Positions 10,805-19,417 of a stretch of 64,000 nt of DNA are shown in pieces. The stretch covers positions 248,001 through 312,000 of the forward strand of contig NZ_JAGIZA010000003.1 in assembly GCF_017813365.1 (NCBI RefSeq), written 5' to 3'. The translations under genes were made by a program, and so were the position numbers. Position 1 is the stretch's first letter. Each line of letters starts with the position of its first letter. The stretch is from Roseomonas indoligenes (GTDB lineage Bacteria; Pseudomonadota; Alphaproteobacteria; Acetobacterales; Acetobacteraceae). The notes below the pieces were generated by a model. That model did no database searches and had not been told where the DNA came from. It worked only from the letters and a program-made list of their open reading frames with translations.

Positions 10805-10826
10805 TAAGGTCATCGTACTGACCTTA
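10805..10826. promoter_or_regulatory. perfect 22-bp dyad (probable operator) upstream of FAD monooxygenase
   Basis: TAAGGTCA-TCGTAC-TGACCTTA: two 8-bp arms, fully complementary, separated by 6 bases. It is centred 40 bases before the monooxygenase ATG and 39 bases after the parE stop begins its spacer. No T-run follows, so a terminator is unlikely. The symmetric arms fit a dimeric repressor (TetR, MarR, GntR or IclR type). No regulator gene is adjacent. Confidence 0.6.
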
Positions 10827-10855
10827 GAGGAACGACAAGAAGGTTCGGGGGGACG

Positions 10856-12529
10856 ATGCCGCAGGACATGCGCGCGGACGTGCTCGTGGTCGGCAGCGGG
10901 CCGGTCGGCATGGTACTGGCAATGGATCTCGCCTCCCGGGGCGTGAAGGTGATCGTCGCGGAGCGACGGGCGCCGGGCGAGCCGCCCAACGTGAAGTGCA
11001 ACCACGTCTCCGCCCGCTCAATGGAAGTCTTCCGCCGCCTCGGCGTGGCGCAGGCCGTGCGGGACACGGGCCTGCCCGCGGACTTCCCGAACGACTGCGC
11101 CTATCGCACCACCTCCACCGGGATCGAGCTGTCCCGCATCCCCATCCCCTGCCGCCGGGACCGCTACACGGCCACCGGCGGCCCGGACACCTGGTGGCCC
11201 ACCCCGGAACCGCCGCACCGGATCAATCAGACCTTCCTGGAGCCCGTCCTCTTCGCGCACATGTCGGCCACCCCCGGCATTCGCGTGCTCAACCGTGTCG
11301 CGGTGGAGGGGTTCGAGCAGGACCACGTGGGCGTCCGTGCCACGGTGGAGGAGCTGGACGGCGGCGCTTCCTTCACGGTCGCCTGCCGCTACGTCGTCGG
11401 CTGCGATGGCGGTCGCTCCACCATCCGCCGGGCCATGGGCGCGAAGCTGGAGGGCACGCCGGTGGTGCAGCGCGTGCAGTCCACCCTCATCCGCGCCCCG
11501 GACCTGATCGACCGCATCGGGCGGCCCGCCTGGATGCTCCTCTCCCTCAACCCCCGCCGCTCCGGCACCGTGGTCGCCATCGACGGGAAGGAGGAGTGGC
11601 TGGTCCACAACCACCTGCACGAGCACGAGACGGAGTTCGACTCCGTGGACCGTGACTGGGCCATCCGCACCATCCTCGGCGTCGGGCCGGACTTCCGCTA
11701 CGAGGTCATCAGCCAGGAGGACTGGATCGGCCGCCGGCTCGTCGCGGACCGCTTCCGCCAGGGCCGCGCCTTCATCTGCGGCGACGCGGCGCATCTCTGG
11801 ATCCCCTATGCCGGCTACGGGATGAATGCCGGCATCGCCGACGCGGTGAACCTCTCATGGCAACTCGCCGCCGTGGTCCAGGGCTGGGCGGAGGAGGGCA
11901 TGCTCGACGCCTACGAGGCCGAGCGGCGCCCGATCACGGAGCAGGTCTCCCGCTTCGCCATGGGGCATGCCCTTGCGATGATGCGCCAGCGCGGCGGCGT
12001 GCCCGCGAATATCGAGGAACCCGGCCCGGAGGGCGATGCCGCACGCGCGAAGCTCGGCCAGGAGGCCTACGACCTCAACGTCCAGCAGTACTGCTGCGGC
12101 GGGCTGAACTTTGGCTACTTCTACCCGGACTCCCCGGTCATCGCGCATGACGGCGCGGAACCCCCGCCCTACACCATGTACGACTTCACGCCTTCCACCG
12201 TGCCGGGCTGCCGCACACCACATGTCCGGCTGCCCGACGGCCGTTCCCTGCTCGATGCCATGGGGCCGGGCTACACGCTCCTGCGCCTTGATCCGGCGCT
12301 GGACGCGGGCGGGCTGGAAGCGGCGGCGGCGCGCGCCGGGATGCCCTTCACGGTGCTGGACCTCGATCCGGCAGCGGCGAAAGCGGGGGGCTACGACCAC
12401 CCGCTCGTCCTCTCGCGCCCCGACTGGCACGTGGCCTGGCGCGGCCATGCCGCGCCCCCCGATCCCGAAGCCCTGATCGACCGGTTGCGCGGCGCCAGCC
12501 CGGCCGCGGCACGCAGCCTGGCCGCCTGA
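10856..12529 (+). CDS. FAD-dependent aromatic-ring monooxygenase (PheA/TfdB-like)
   Basis: Class A flavoprotein hydroxylase, 557 residues; would hydroxylate a phenolic or other aromatic substrate with NAD(P)H and O2. Start ATG 10856 after GGGGGGA. The Rossmann GxGxxG motif is VLVVGSGPVGMVLAMDLASRG (about residues 9-29). The DG motif is CRYVVGCDGGRSTIRRAMGA (about 178-197), and the GD motif is GRAFICGDAAHLWIPYAGYGMNAGIADAVNLSW (about 302). A thioredoxin-like C-terminal tail follows from about residue 440. The downstream Bug protein probably belongs to the same unit. The substrate is unknown. A perfect dyad sits in its leader. Confidence 0.88.
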   Translation: MPQDMRADVLVVGSGPVGMVLAMDLASRGVKVIVAERRAPGEPPNVKCNHVSARSMEVFRRLGVAQAVRDTGLPADFPNDCAYRTTSTGIELSRIPIPCRRDRYTATGGPDTWWPTPEPPHRINQTFLEPVLFAHMSATPGIRVLNRVAVEGFEQDHVGVRATVEELDGGASFTVACRYVVGCDGGRSTIRRAMGAKLEGTPVVQRVQSTLIRAPDLIDRIGRPAWMLLSLNPRRSGTVVAIDGKEEWLVHNHLHEHETEFDSVDRDWAIRTILGVGPDFRYEVISQEDWIGRRLVADRFRQGRAFICGDAAHLWIPYAGYGMNAGIADAVNLSWQLAAVVQGWAEEGMLDAYEAERRPITEQVSRFAMGHALAMMRQRGGVPANIEEPGPEGDAARAKLGQEAYDLNVQQYCCGGLNFGYFYPDSPVIAHDGAEPPPYTMYDFTPSTVPGCRTPHVRLPDGRSLLDAMGPGYTLLRLDPALDAGGLEAAAARAGMPFTVLDLDPAAAKAGGYDHPLVLSRPDWHVAWRGHAAPPDPEALIDRLRGASPAAARSLAA

Positions 12530-12534
12530 GACGA

Positions 12535-12555
12535 CCGCCCCCTGAAGCGGGGCGG
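12535..12555 (+). terminator. hairpin between FAD monooxygenase and Bug protein
   Basis: CCGCCCC pairs with GGGGCGG around a 7-base loop, 6 bases after the monooxygenase stop. There is no U-run. It could attenuate transcription or stabilise the upstream message rather than stop it. Confidence 0.35.
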
Positions 12556-12581
12556 CGAACAACGAGACGAGGACACGGACC

Positions 12582-13589
12582 ATGTGGAGAGATCGCCCCC
12601 CGGGGCGGCGCGCGGCCCTGCGCGCCCTGGCCGCCGCGGCCCTGGCAACGGGTCCCCTGGCCGCAGGGGTCCGGCCCGCCGCCGCGCAGGCCTATCCCGC
12701 GCGACCCATCCGGCTGATCGTCACCTTCCCGCCGGGCGGCAGCAGCGACGTGATCGGCCGCATCCTGGCGCCGCGGATCGAGGCCCGGCTCGGCCAGCCG
12801 CTGGTCATCGACAACAGGCCGGGCGCCGGCGGCAATATCGGGATGGACATCGTCGCGAAAGCCGCGCCGGACGGATACACCCTTGGCATCGGGGCGGCCG
12901 GTGCGCTTTCCGTGAACCCCAGCCTCTACCCCAACATGCCCTACGACACGCTGCGGGACCTGGCGCCCGTGACGATGCTGGCGGGCATCCCCTTCGTCCT
13001 CGTCGCCAATCCCCGCATCGGCGTGAAGACCCTGCCGGAGCTGGTCGCCCTGGCGAAGTCGCGGCCGGGCGTCCTGACCGTGGCGCATGGCGGCAACGGC
13101 ACGGCGATGCACCTCTCGGCGGAGCTGTTCAACCAGATGGCCGGGCTGCGGATCGAGACCATTCCCTTCCGCGGTAGCGCGCCGGCGATGACGGCGGCCG
13201 TCTCCGGGGATACGGACCTGGCCGTGGTGGACCTCGCCTCCGTCAGCGGGCTCACCGCGGGCGGCCAGCTCGTCGTTCTCGGCGTCACCACGCCCGCGCG
13301 CGTCTCCTCCCTGCGCGAAGCCCCGACGATCGCGGAAGCGGGGCTGCCCGGCTACGAATCCGTCGGCTGGTTCGGCCTCGTCGCCCCGGCGCGCACCCCG
13401 GCGGCAGCGGTCGAGGCTCTGAACGCCGCCTTCACCGCCGTGCTGCGGGAACCGGAGATCCGGGCCAGGCTGGAATCCATCGGAACGGTGGCCCAGCCCG
13501 GAACGGCGGAGGACTTCGCGTCCTTCATCCGTTCCGAGACGGCCAAGTGGGCCGGCGTCATCCGAGCCGCCGGCACGAAGGTGGAATAG
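12582..13589 (+). CDS. Bug/TctC-family tripartite tricarboxylate transporter substrate-binding protein
   Basis: Second orphan Bug receptor in the window, 335 residues. Start ATG 12582 preceded by GAGGA. A Tat/Sec-type leader (PPGRRAALRALAAAALATG, cleavage after AAAQA near residue 37) precedes the core PARPIRLIVTFPPGGSSDV. Further family landmarks are IDNRPGAGGNIGMDIVAKA, HGGNGTAMHLSAELF, PFRGSAPAMTAAVSGDTDL and TIAEAGLPGYESVGWFGL. It follows the FAD monooxygenase by 52 bases, so a role in importing that enzyme's aromatic substrate is reasonable inference. Membrane partners are not encoded nearby. Confidence 0.9.
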   Translation: MWRDRPPGRRAALRALAAAALATGPLAAGVRPAAAQAYPARPIRLIVTFPPGGSSDVIGRILAPRIEARLGQPLVIDNRPGAGGNIGMDIVAKAAPDGYTLGIGAAGALSVNPSLYPNMPYDTLRDLAPVTMLAGIPFVLVANPRIGVKTLPELVALAKSRPGVLTVAHGGNGTAMHLSAELFNQMAGLRIETIPFRGSAPAMTAAVSGDTDLAVVDLASVSGLTAGGQLVVLGVTTPARVSSLREAPTIAEAGLPGYESVGWFGLVAPARTPAAAVEALNAAFTAVLREPEIRARLESIGTVAQPGTAEDFASFIRSETAKWAGVIRAAGTKVE

Positions 13590-13651
13590 GGGTGGCCGCG
13601 GGCCTTTAGGCTGTCCGACGAAGCATGGCCTGGGACCCTGGGCCCGGCGGG

Positions 13652-14854
13652 TCAGGCGGCGGCGGCCACGGCCTCCGCCAGCTTCGCCTTGCCGCGCCGG
13701 ACCGCTTTGCCGGCGGCGCGCTTCGCCTTCTCCGGCACGGCGGAACCCTTCCCCGCCTTCAGACGGGCCAGGAGCGCCAGCACCGCCGCCTCCTCCGGCC
13801 GGAGCTGCTCCAGCTCCTCGCGCAGTTCCTGCTCGGCCCGCTCCGCCATCTCCAGCACGAGCTGTCCGGCCATGTAGCCCTCGATCACGTCCGGGTGGAC
13901 GTAGCACTTGCGACACACGGTCGGCGTGTTGCCCAGCCGGGAGGCCACGTGCTCGATCGCCGCGCGCACGTTCTTCTTTGCCGCGGTCTGGCTGTCGAAG
14001 GCTTCAAATTCCCGCAGGGCCAGGGCGGCCATCACCGTGCCGGACCAAGTGCGGAAATCCTTCGCCGTGATGTCCCGGCCCGTCACCTCGCGCAGGTAGT
14101 CGTTCACGTCGCCGGAGGTGACGTCGTGCATCGTCCCGTCCTCGGCGGGCCAGGCGAACAGTTCCTGACCCGGCAGGTCCTGGCAGGCCTTCACCACCCG
14201 CGCGATGCGCCGGTCTTGCAGGCCGAGCTTCCAGGTCTTGCCGCTCTTGCCCTTGAAGGCGAAGCGCATGGTCCCGCCTTCAACCTTCACGTGCCGGTTC
14301 CGCAGCGTGGTGAGGCCGAAGGATCCATTCTCCTTCGCGTAATCGTCGTTGCCGACCCGGATGAGCGTCGTCTCCAGCAGCCGCACCACGGTGGCCAGCA
14401 CCTTCTCCCGGCACAGCTCCTTGCGCTGCAGGTCGGCCTCCACCCGGGCACGCAGCGCGGGCAGGGCGGCGGCAAACTCCTCCATGTGCTCGTACTTCGT
14501 CGCGTCCCGCGTCTCCCGCCAGCGCGGGTGGTAGCGGTACTGCTTGCGCCCCTTGGCGTCCCGCCCCGTGGCCTGGATGTGGCCGTTCGCGTAAGGGCAG
14601 ATCCAGACATCCGTATAGGCCGGCGGAATGGCGAGCGAGCGGATCCGCTCCAGCACCGCCTCGTCCCTCACCGGCTCGCCGGAGGGATCACGGTAGAAGA
14701 AGCCGTCTCCCTTGGCTTGCCGGGTGATGCCGGGCCGCGTGTCGCTGACGTAGCGCAGGCCCGCGGCGCGGGCCGCCTCGCGCGGCTCGATGATGGAGCT
14801 TTCCTTGGGGTCGTTGTCCCCGGTGGTCTCGCGGGTCTCGGCGGTGCTGGGCAT
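13652..14854 (-). CDS. DNA topoisomerase IB (poxvirus/bacterial TopIB type)
   Basis: Type IB topoisomerase, 400 residues; nicks and religates one strand through a 3'-phosphotyrosine to relax supercoils. Start ATG 14854. The N-terminal domain includes GDGFFYRDPSGEPVRDE and the TopIB-typical IPPAYTDVWICPYANGHIQ with HPRWRETRDATKYEHM. Catalytic residues lie in LIRVGNDDYAKENGSFGLTTL (Arg), AKDFRTWSGTVMAA (Arg and preceding Lys region) and the nucleophile in CRKCYVHPDVIEGYM (Tyr about 317). A lysine/alanine-rich C-terminal tail follows. Common in Alphaproteobacteria as a non-essential accessory enzyme. It is convergent with the Bug gene. Confidence 0.93.
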   Translation of the reverse strand: MPSTAETRETTGDNDPKESSIIEPREAARAAGLRYVSDTRPGITRQAKGDGFFYRDPSGEPVRDEAVLERIRSLAIPPAYTDVWICPYANGHIQATGRDAKGRKQYRYHPRWRETRDATKYEHMEEFAAALPALRARVEADLQRKELCREKVLATVVRLLETTLIRVGNDDYAKENGSFGLTTLRNRHVKVEGGTMRFAFKGKSGKTWKLGLQDRRIARVVKACQDLPGQELFAWPAEDGTMHDVTSGDVNDYLREVTGRDITAKDFRTWSGTVMAALALREFEAFDSQTAAKKNVRAAIEHVASRLGNTPTVCRKCYVHPDVIEGYMAGQLVLEMAERAEQELREELEQLRPEEAAVLALLARLKAGKGSAVPEKAKRAAGKAVRRGKAKLAEAVAAAA

Positions 14855-14912
14855 GCGGGCGTCCTTCTGCCAGCAGAAACCCTCTTGCCCGATCCCAAGT
14901 TTCCCGGCCGCT

Positions 14913-15617
14913 TCAGCCCAGCCAGTCGCGCAGCAAAGCCGTCACTTCGCCCGGGCGTTCCATCGGCGGCAGGTGCGCGCAGCCCGGCAGCACCTGGAGC
15001 CGGGCGCCCGGGATCCCCTCGGCCATCTCCCGCGCCAGATCCGGCGGCGTCAGGACGTCCGCCTCCCCCACCGCGACCAGCGCGGGCACGGCGATGCCCG
15101 CCAGGTCGGGCCGCGAGTCCGGCCGCCCGAGGATGGCGGCTTGCTGGCGCAGGAAGGCCTCCTTCCCCACCCGCCCGGCCATGGCGATCACCTCCTCCGC
15201 CAGCGGGCCCGCCTGGTTCTCCGCGTGGAGCAGGCGCGGGATCAGCCGCGGCGTCACGCCCCGGAACTGGCCCGTGCGGGTCAGCGACATCAAGCCCCGG
15301 CGCTGCCGGGACTGTTCCGGCGTGTCCGGCCGGGCGGAGGTATCGAGCAGCGCCAGCCGTTCCACCCGTTCCGGAGCCCGCCGCATCACCTCGAAAGCCA
15401 CGTAGCCACCCATGGAAAGCCCGGCCAAGGCGAAGCGCGTCGCACCGGCCGCGTCCATGGCCGCCAGGGCCCGTTCGGCCATGGCACTCACGCTCTCGTC
15501 CAGGGTCAGATCGGCGACCACCGGCGTGGCCGCCGCCCCAAGCCCGGCGACCTGATCCCGCCAGAGTCGTGCGTCGCAGAGCAGGCCGGGGAGAAGAAGC
15601 AGGGGCGTGCGGCTCAT
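14913..15617 (-). CDS. alpha/beta hydrolase
   Basis: Alpha/beta-hydrolase-fold enzyme of 234 residues. Start taken at ATG 15617 (MSRTPLLLLPGLLCDARLW); a TTG 12 bases upstream is possible. The oxyanion loop is LPGLLCD, the nucleophile elbow AGLSMGGYVAFEVMRRAPE contains the catalytic Ser, the acid lies in VGEADVLTPP and the histidine in GCAHLPPMERP. The pattern resembles pimeloyl-ester/3-oxoadipate-enol-lactonase-like esterases, but the exact substrate cannot be assigned. It lies 58 bases upstream of topoisomerase IB on the same strand. Confidence 0.85.
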   Translation of the reverse strand: MSRTPLLLLPGLLCDARLWRDQVAGLGAAATPVVADLTLDESVSAMAERALAAMDAAGATRFALAGLSMGGYVAFEVMRRAPERVERLALLDTSARPDTPEQSRQRRGLMSLTRTGQFRGVTPRLIPRLLHAENQAGPLAEEVIAMAGRVGKEAFLRQQAAILGRPDSRPDLAGIAVPALVAVGEADVLTPPDLAREMAEGIPGARLQVLPGCAHLPPMERPGEVTALLRDWLG

Positions 15618-15907
15618 CCGGCGTGTCAATCACGCCACGCAACCCCCGGCAACCCGCCCGGCGGACCCCGGAAACCCCGGGAAATGGCCGGGAACCTTGC
15701 ATCGGCGGCCCCGCGGGCGCATATCGCGCGCATGCGGCTGCGTGCTGCGCGTATGGAATCCCAATCGGGAAGCCGCCGCGCCACGCCGGACCACCGGCCG
15801 GGCGCGACCGGCCATGCCGCACGGCGCCCGACCCCATTTTGACCACGCAGCCGAGTTTTCGCCGCCCTCCGCCACAGCAGGCCGGGTAGCGGCACAGGGA
15901 AATACGC
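15618..15907. other. 290-base divergent intergenic region
   Basis: Separates the minus-strand hydrolase from the plus-strand helicase and must hold both promoters. It is GC-rich with some CG-alternating stretches (around 15720-15755). I see no convincing gene, repeat or terminator in it. A long 5' leader for the helicase, as in cold-regulated DEAD-box mRNAs, is possible but not shown. Confidence 0.5.
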
Positions 15908-18013
15908 TTGAGCGAACACGACCAGCCCCGCCCCGCCGACACCAGCGCTTCTGAAGAGCGCCTCGGGGATCGCCCCGAGGAGCACCGGGAGGCTGCGCGC
16001 GAGGGCCTGCCGCAGGGCGGCATCACCCCCGGCGCGGCCGGCAGCATCCAGGGCGCGGCGGACGGCGACCCCGTGGGTGAGGGCAGCTCCCCCGACTTCG
16101 CCGAGCGCCCCGCCGCCTTCGAGAGCGCCGAGCCGGTGGCCGCCCTCGCCTCCGACGCGCCCGATGCCGGCGGCACGGGCGCGGATCGTGACGAGGATCC
16201 CGGCGAGACGGGTGCCGACTACTCCGACCCCGACGACGAGTCCGAGGACGAGGACGTGAGCGGGTCTGATCCCGTCGCCGATGAATCCTCGTCCGAGGAC
16301 GACGAGGACGAAGACGAGGATGACGAGGAGGAGGCTGCCGCTGCCCCCCGCGCCACCTTCGCCGATCTCGGCCTTTCCGAGCCGATCCTGCAGGCCGTGG
16401 CGGAGACGGGCTACGTCCACCCCACCCCCATCCAGGAAGCCGCGATTCCCGTGGTGCTGATGGGGCGTGACGTTCTCGGCTGCGCCCAGACCGGCACGGG
16501 CAAGACCGCCGGCTTTACCCTGCCCATGCTGGACATCCTGGCCGGTTCCCGCGCCAAGGCCCGCATGCCGCGCAGCCTGATCCTGGAGCCGACGCGCGAA
16601 CTGGCCCTCCAGGTCGCCGAGAACTTCGTGAAGTACGGCAAGTACCTGAACCTGACCCATGCGCTGCTGATCGGCGGCGAGAGCATGGATGAGCAGAAGG
16701 CCGTCCTCGAGAAGGGGGTGGACGTGCTGATCGCCACGCCCGGCCGCCTGCTGGACCTGTTCGACCGCGGCCGCATCCTGCTGGCGGACTGCAAGGTGCT
16801 GGTGATCGATGAGGCGGACCGGATGCTGGACATGGGGTTCATCCCCGATGTCGAGCGGATCGTCTCCATGCTGCCGAAGATGCGGCAGACCTTGTTCTTC
16901 TCCGCGACGATGGCGCCGGAGATCAAGCGCCTCGCCGACGCGTTCCTGCAGAACCCGCGTGAGATCAGCGTCTCGGCCCCCGCCTCGGTCGCGACCACCA
17001 TCACCGCCGGCCTGTTCTGGGTCGGTGAGCGCGACAAGCGCGAGGCCCTGCGCCGCCTGATCAAGCGGGAGGCGGTGCAGAACGCGCTGATCTTCTGCAA
17101 CCGCAAGGTCGATGTCGACATCCTCTACAAGAGCCTGAAGAAGCACGGCTTCAGCGTGGGGGCCCTGCACGGCGACCTCGCCCAGTCCGTCCGCTTCGCG
17201 ACGCTCGAAAAGTTCAAGAACAACGAGCTGCAGCTGCTCGTCTGCTCCGACGTGGCGGCGCGGGGGATCGACATCGGCGGGCTCTCCCACGTCTTCAACT
17301 TCGACGTGCCCTACCACGCGGAGGACTATGTCCACCGCATCGGCCGCACCGGCCGGGCCGGGCGCGAGGGCCATGCCTATACCCTTGCCACCGCGGACGA
17401 GGCGAAGGCCGTGGCGGCGGTGGAGACCCTGACGGGCCGCCCCATCCCGCCGATGGCAATCGAGGGCCTCGATCCCGTGAACCCCGAGGACATCCAGGCC
17501 GCGCTGAAGGCGACCGGCCGTGGCCGGGGCCGCGGCCGTGGCGGCGAGAGCCGTGGAGGCCGTGAGGCTGGCCGGGGCGAGCGCGGTCGCGGCGAAGCGC
17601 GCCGCGACCGTGGCGGCGAGGCCCGCGAGGGCGCCCGGCGCGAGGGCAGCGGCCGCCGCGACGAGCCCCGCCGGGAGGAGAAGCGGAAGGACGAGCCGCG
17701 GCGCGAGGAGCGCGAGGCCCGGCCTGGCCGCGAGAACCGCGGCGCCGAGCGCGTGCTGGACGAGGTGAACCGCGACGCCGCCCGCGAGTGGAAGGGCGAG
17801 GATCGGCCCCGCGGGGATGACCGTGCGCGCCGCGAGGAGCGGTTCCGCGAGGACCGCCCGCGCGAGGAGCGGGGCCGCCGCGACGACCGCCGCTACCGCC
17901 AGGACGACCTCGGGCCCTCCGTGGTCGGCTTCGGCGATGCCGTGCCCGCCTTCATGCTGATCCCCCTGCCCCGCCCTCGCCGGGTGCGGGACGACGAGGC
18001 CGAGGCGGCCTGA
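15908..18013 (+). CDS. DEAD-box RNA helicase with long acidic N-tail and Arg/Glu-rich C-tail
   Basis: 701-residue ATP-dependent RNA helicase (RhlE/CsdA-like core) for ribosome assembly or RNA turnover. Start TTG 15908 after an AGGGA site. Residues 1 to about 145 are low-complexity and very acidic, including a run of Asp/Glu around 118-140. The core has the Q-motif [19 protein letters not shown] and [11 protein letters not shown], motif I AQTGTGKT, Ia [14 protein letters not shown] in [34 protein letters not shown] and [12 protein letters not shown]. From about residue 535 the tail is [12 protein letters not shown]-like and then mixed Arg/Glu repeats of about 140 residues. The unusually charged ends suggest RNA binding and condensation. 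Confidence 0.92.
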   Translation: MSEHDQPRPADTSASEERLGDRPEEHREAAREGLPQGGITPGAAGSIQGAADGDPVGEGSSPDFAERPAAFESAEPVAALASDAPDAGGTGADRDEDPGETGADYSDPDDESEDEDVSGSDPVADESSSEDDEDEDEDDEEEAAAAPRATFADLGLSEPILQAVAETGYVHPTPIQEAAIPVVLMGRDVLGCAQTGTGKTAGFTLPMLDILAGSRAKARMPRSLILEPTRELALQVAENFVKYGKYLNLTHALLIGGESMDEQKAVLEKGVDVLIATPGRLLDLFDRGRILLADCKVLVIDEADRMLDMGFIPDVERIVSMLPKMRQTLFFSATMAPEIKRLADAFLQNPREISVSAPASVATTITAGLFWVGERDKREALRRLIKREAVQNALIFCNRKVDVDILYKSLKKHGFSVGALHGDLAQSVRFATLEKFKNNELQLLVCSDVAARGIDIGGLSHVFNFDVPYHAEDYVHRIGRTGRAGREGHAYTLATADEAKAVAAVETLTGRPIPPMAIEGLDPVNPEDIQAALKATGRGRGRGRGGESRGGREAGRGERGRGEARRDRGGEAREGARREGSGRRDEPRREEKRKDEPRREEREARPGRENRGAERVLDEVNRDAAREWKGEDRPRGDDRARREERFREDRPREERGRRDDRRYRQDDLGPSVVGFGDAVPAFMLIPLPRPRRVRDDEAEAA

Positions 18014-18018
18014 TCCGC

Positions 18019-18040
18019 GGGAGGGGCCCCGGCCCCTCCC
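18019..18040. terminator. hairpin after helicase gene
   Basis: GGGAGGGG pairs with CCCCTCCC (18019-18026, 18033-18040) 5 bases after the helicase stop. It lacks a T-run but is the only strong structure before the next gene's leader. Confidence 0.45.
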
Positions 18041-18119
18041 CCTCCCCATCGCTGGCACTCTCCTGCCCCCTGGGGCAGGATGCGCCCGCGTTGGCATTGC
18101 CCATCAGAGGAACGCAGAG

Positions 18120-19346
18120 ATGAACGTCGTCACCCAGGTGCTGCCTGAGGCCCCGCAGGCCCGCGTCCCCCAGAAGATGGGCAGCTTCGTGTGGAACGAC
18201 CCCCTCCTGCTGGAGGAGCAGCTCACCGAGGATGAGCGCATGATCCGCGACGCGGCGCATGAGTTCTGCCAGTCCAAGCTGATGCCCCGCGTGCTCATGG
18301 CCAATCGGAACGAGCACTTCGACCGCGAGATCATGAACGAGTTCGGGGAGATGGGCTTCCTCGGCGCCACGCTGGACAGCCATGGCTGCGCGGGCGTCGG
18401 CTACGTCTCCTACGGCCTGATCTCGCGTGAGGTCGAGCGCGTGGACAGCGGCTACCGCTCCGCCTTTTCCGTGCAGTCCTCCCTTGTCATGTACCCGATC
18501 TGGGCTTTCGGCTCCGAGGCGCAGAAGGACAAGTTCCTACCGAAGCTCCGCACCGGCGAGTTCGTCGGCTGCTTCGGCCTGACCGAGCCCGATGCCGGCT
18601 CCGATCCCAATTCCATGCGGACGCGGGCCAAGTCGGTCGATGGCGGCTACCTCGTCTCCGGCTCGAAGACCTGGATCTCCAACTCCCCGATCGCCGACGT
18701 CTTCGTCGTCTGGGCGAAGGACGACGAGGGCCTGCTGCGCGGCTTCATCCTGGAGAAGGGCATGAAGGGCCTCACCGCCCCGAAGATCGAGGGCAAGATG
18801 TCCCTCCGCCCCTCCGTCACCGGTATGATCATGATGGACGAGGTCTTCGTCCCCGAGGAGAACAAGCTGCCGGGCGTGAAGTCGCTCGCCGGTCCCTTCT
18901 CCTGCCTCAACCGGGCCCGCTACGGCATCGCCTGGGGCGTGATGGGCGCCGCCGAGGATTGCTGGCACCGCGCCCGCGACTACACCATGGGCCGCAAGAT
19001 GTTCGGCAAGCCCCTGGCCCAGACCCAGCTGATCCAGAAGAAGCTGGCGGACATGCAGACCGAGATCACCCTCGGCCTGCAGGGCGTGCTGCGCCTCGGC
19101 CGGCTCTTCGACGAGCACAAGGCCGCGCCGGAGATGATCTCCATGATGAAGCGGAACAACTGCGGCAAGGCGCTCGACATCGCCCGGGTCTCCCGCGACA
19201 TGCATGGCGGTAACGGGATCGTGGACGAGTACCACGTGATCCGCCACGTCATGAACCTGGAGACGGTGAACACCTATGAGGGCACGCACGACGTGCACGC
19301 CCTCATCCTCGGCCGCGCGCAGACCGGGCTGAACGCCTTCGGCTGA
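18120..19346 (+). CDS. gcdH: glutaryl-CoA dehydrogenase
   Basis: FAD-dependent acyl-CoA dehydrogenase, 408 residues; oxidatively decarboxylates glutaryl-CoA to crotonyl-CoA in lysine, tryptophan and benzoate breakdown. Start ATG 18120 after GAGGAAC. The N-terminal domain includes [20 protein letters not shown] and the GcdH-type substrate segment [20 protein letters not shown] (with the glutarate-binding Arg). The middle domain has [20 protein letters not shown] and [19 protein letters not shown]. The catalytic base is Glu387 in [19 protein letters not shown]. The full sequence matches GcdH rather than medium-chain enzymes. No ETF or other lysine genes are adjacent. Confidence 0.93.
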   Translation: MNVVTQVLPEAPQARVPQKMGSFVWNDPLLLEEQLTEDERMIRDAAHEFCQSKLMPRVLMANRNEHFDREIMNEFGEMGFLGATLDSHGCAGVGYVSYGLISREVERVDSGYRSAFSVQSSLVMYPIWAFGSEAQKDKFLPKLRTGEFVGCFGLTEPDAGSDPNSMRTRAKSVDGGYLVSGSKTWISNSPIADVFVVWAKDDEGLLRGFILEKGMKGLTAPKIEGKMSLRPSVTGMIMMDEVFVPEENKLPGVKSLAGPFSCLNRARYGIAWGVMGAAEDCWHRARDYTMGRKMFGKPLAQTQLIQKKLADMQTEITLGLQGVLRLGRLFDEHKAAPEMISMMKRNNCGKALDIARVSRDMHGGNGIVDEYHVIRHVMNLETVNTYEGTHDVHALILGRAQTGLNAFG

Positions 19347-19368
19347 TCCGCGCCGTCCATTGCGTTGA

Positions 19369-19405
19369 GAAGGGGCGGTCCCTCGGGGCCGCCCCTTCCT
19401 GTTTT
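19369..19405 (+). terminator. intrinsic terminator after gcdH
   Basis: 10-bp stem GAAGGGGCGG / CCGCCCCTTC (19369-19378, 19389-19398) with a loop that can itself pair CCC with GGG, followed by CTGTTTTC. It ends only 12 bases before the next start codon. Confidence 0.7.
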
Positions 19406-19417
19406 CTGGAAGCCATC

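Noticed and set aside
10805-10826. Reading the dyad as the parE terminator
   Set aside because: No T-run follows, the arms are A/T-containing, and the spacing suits an operator better.
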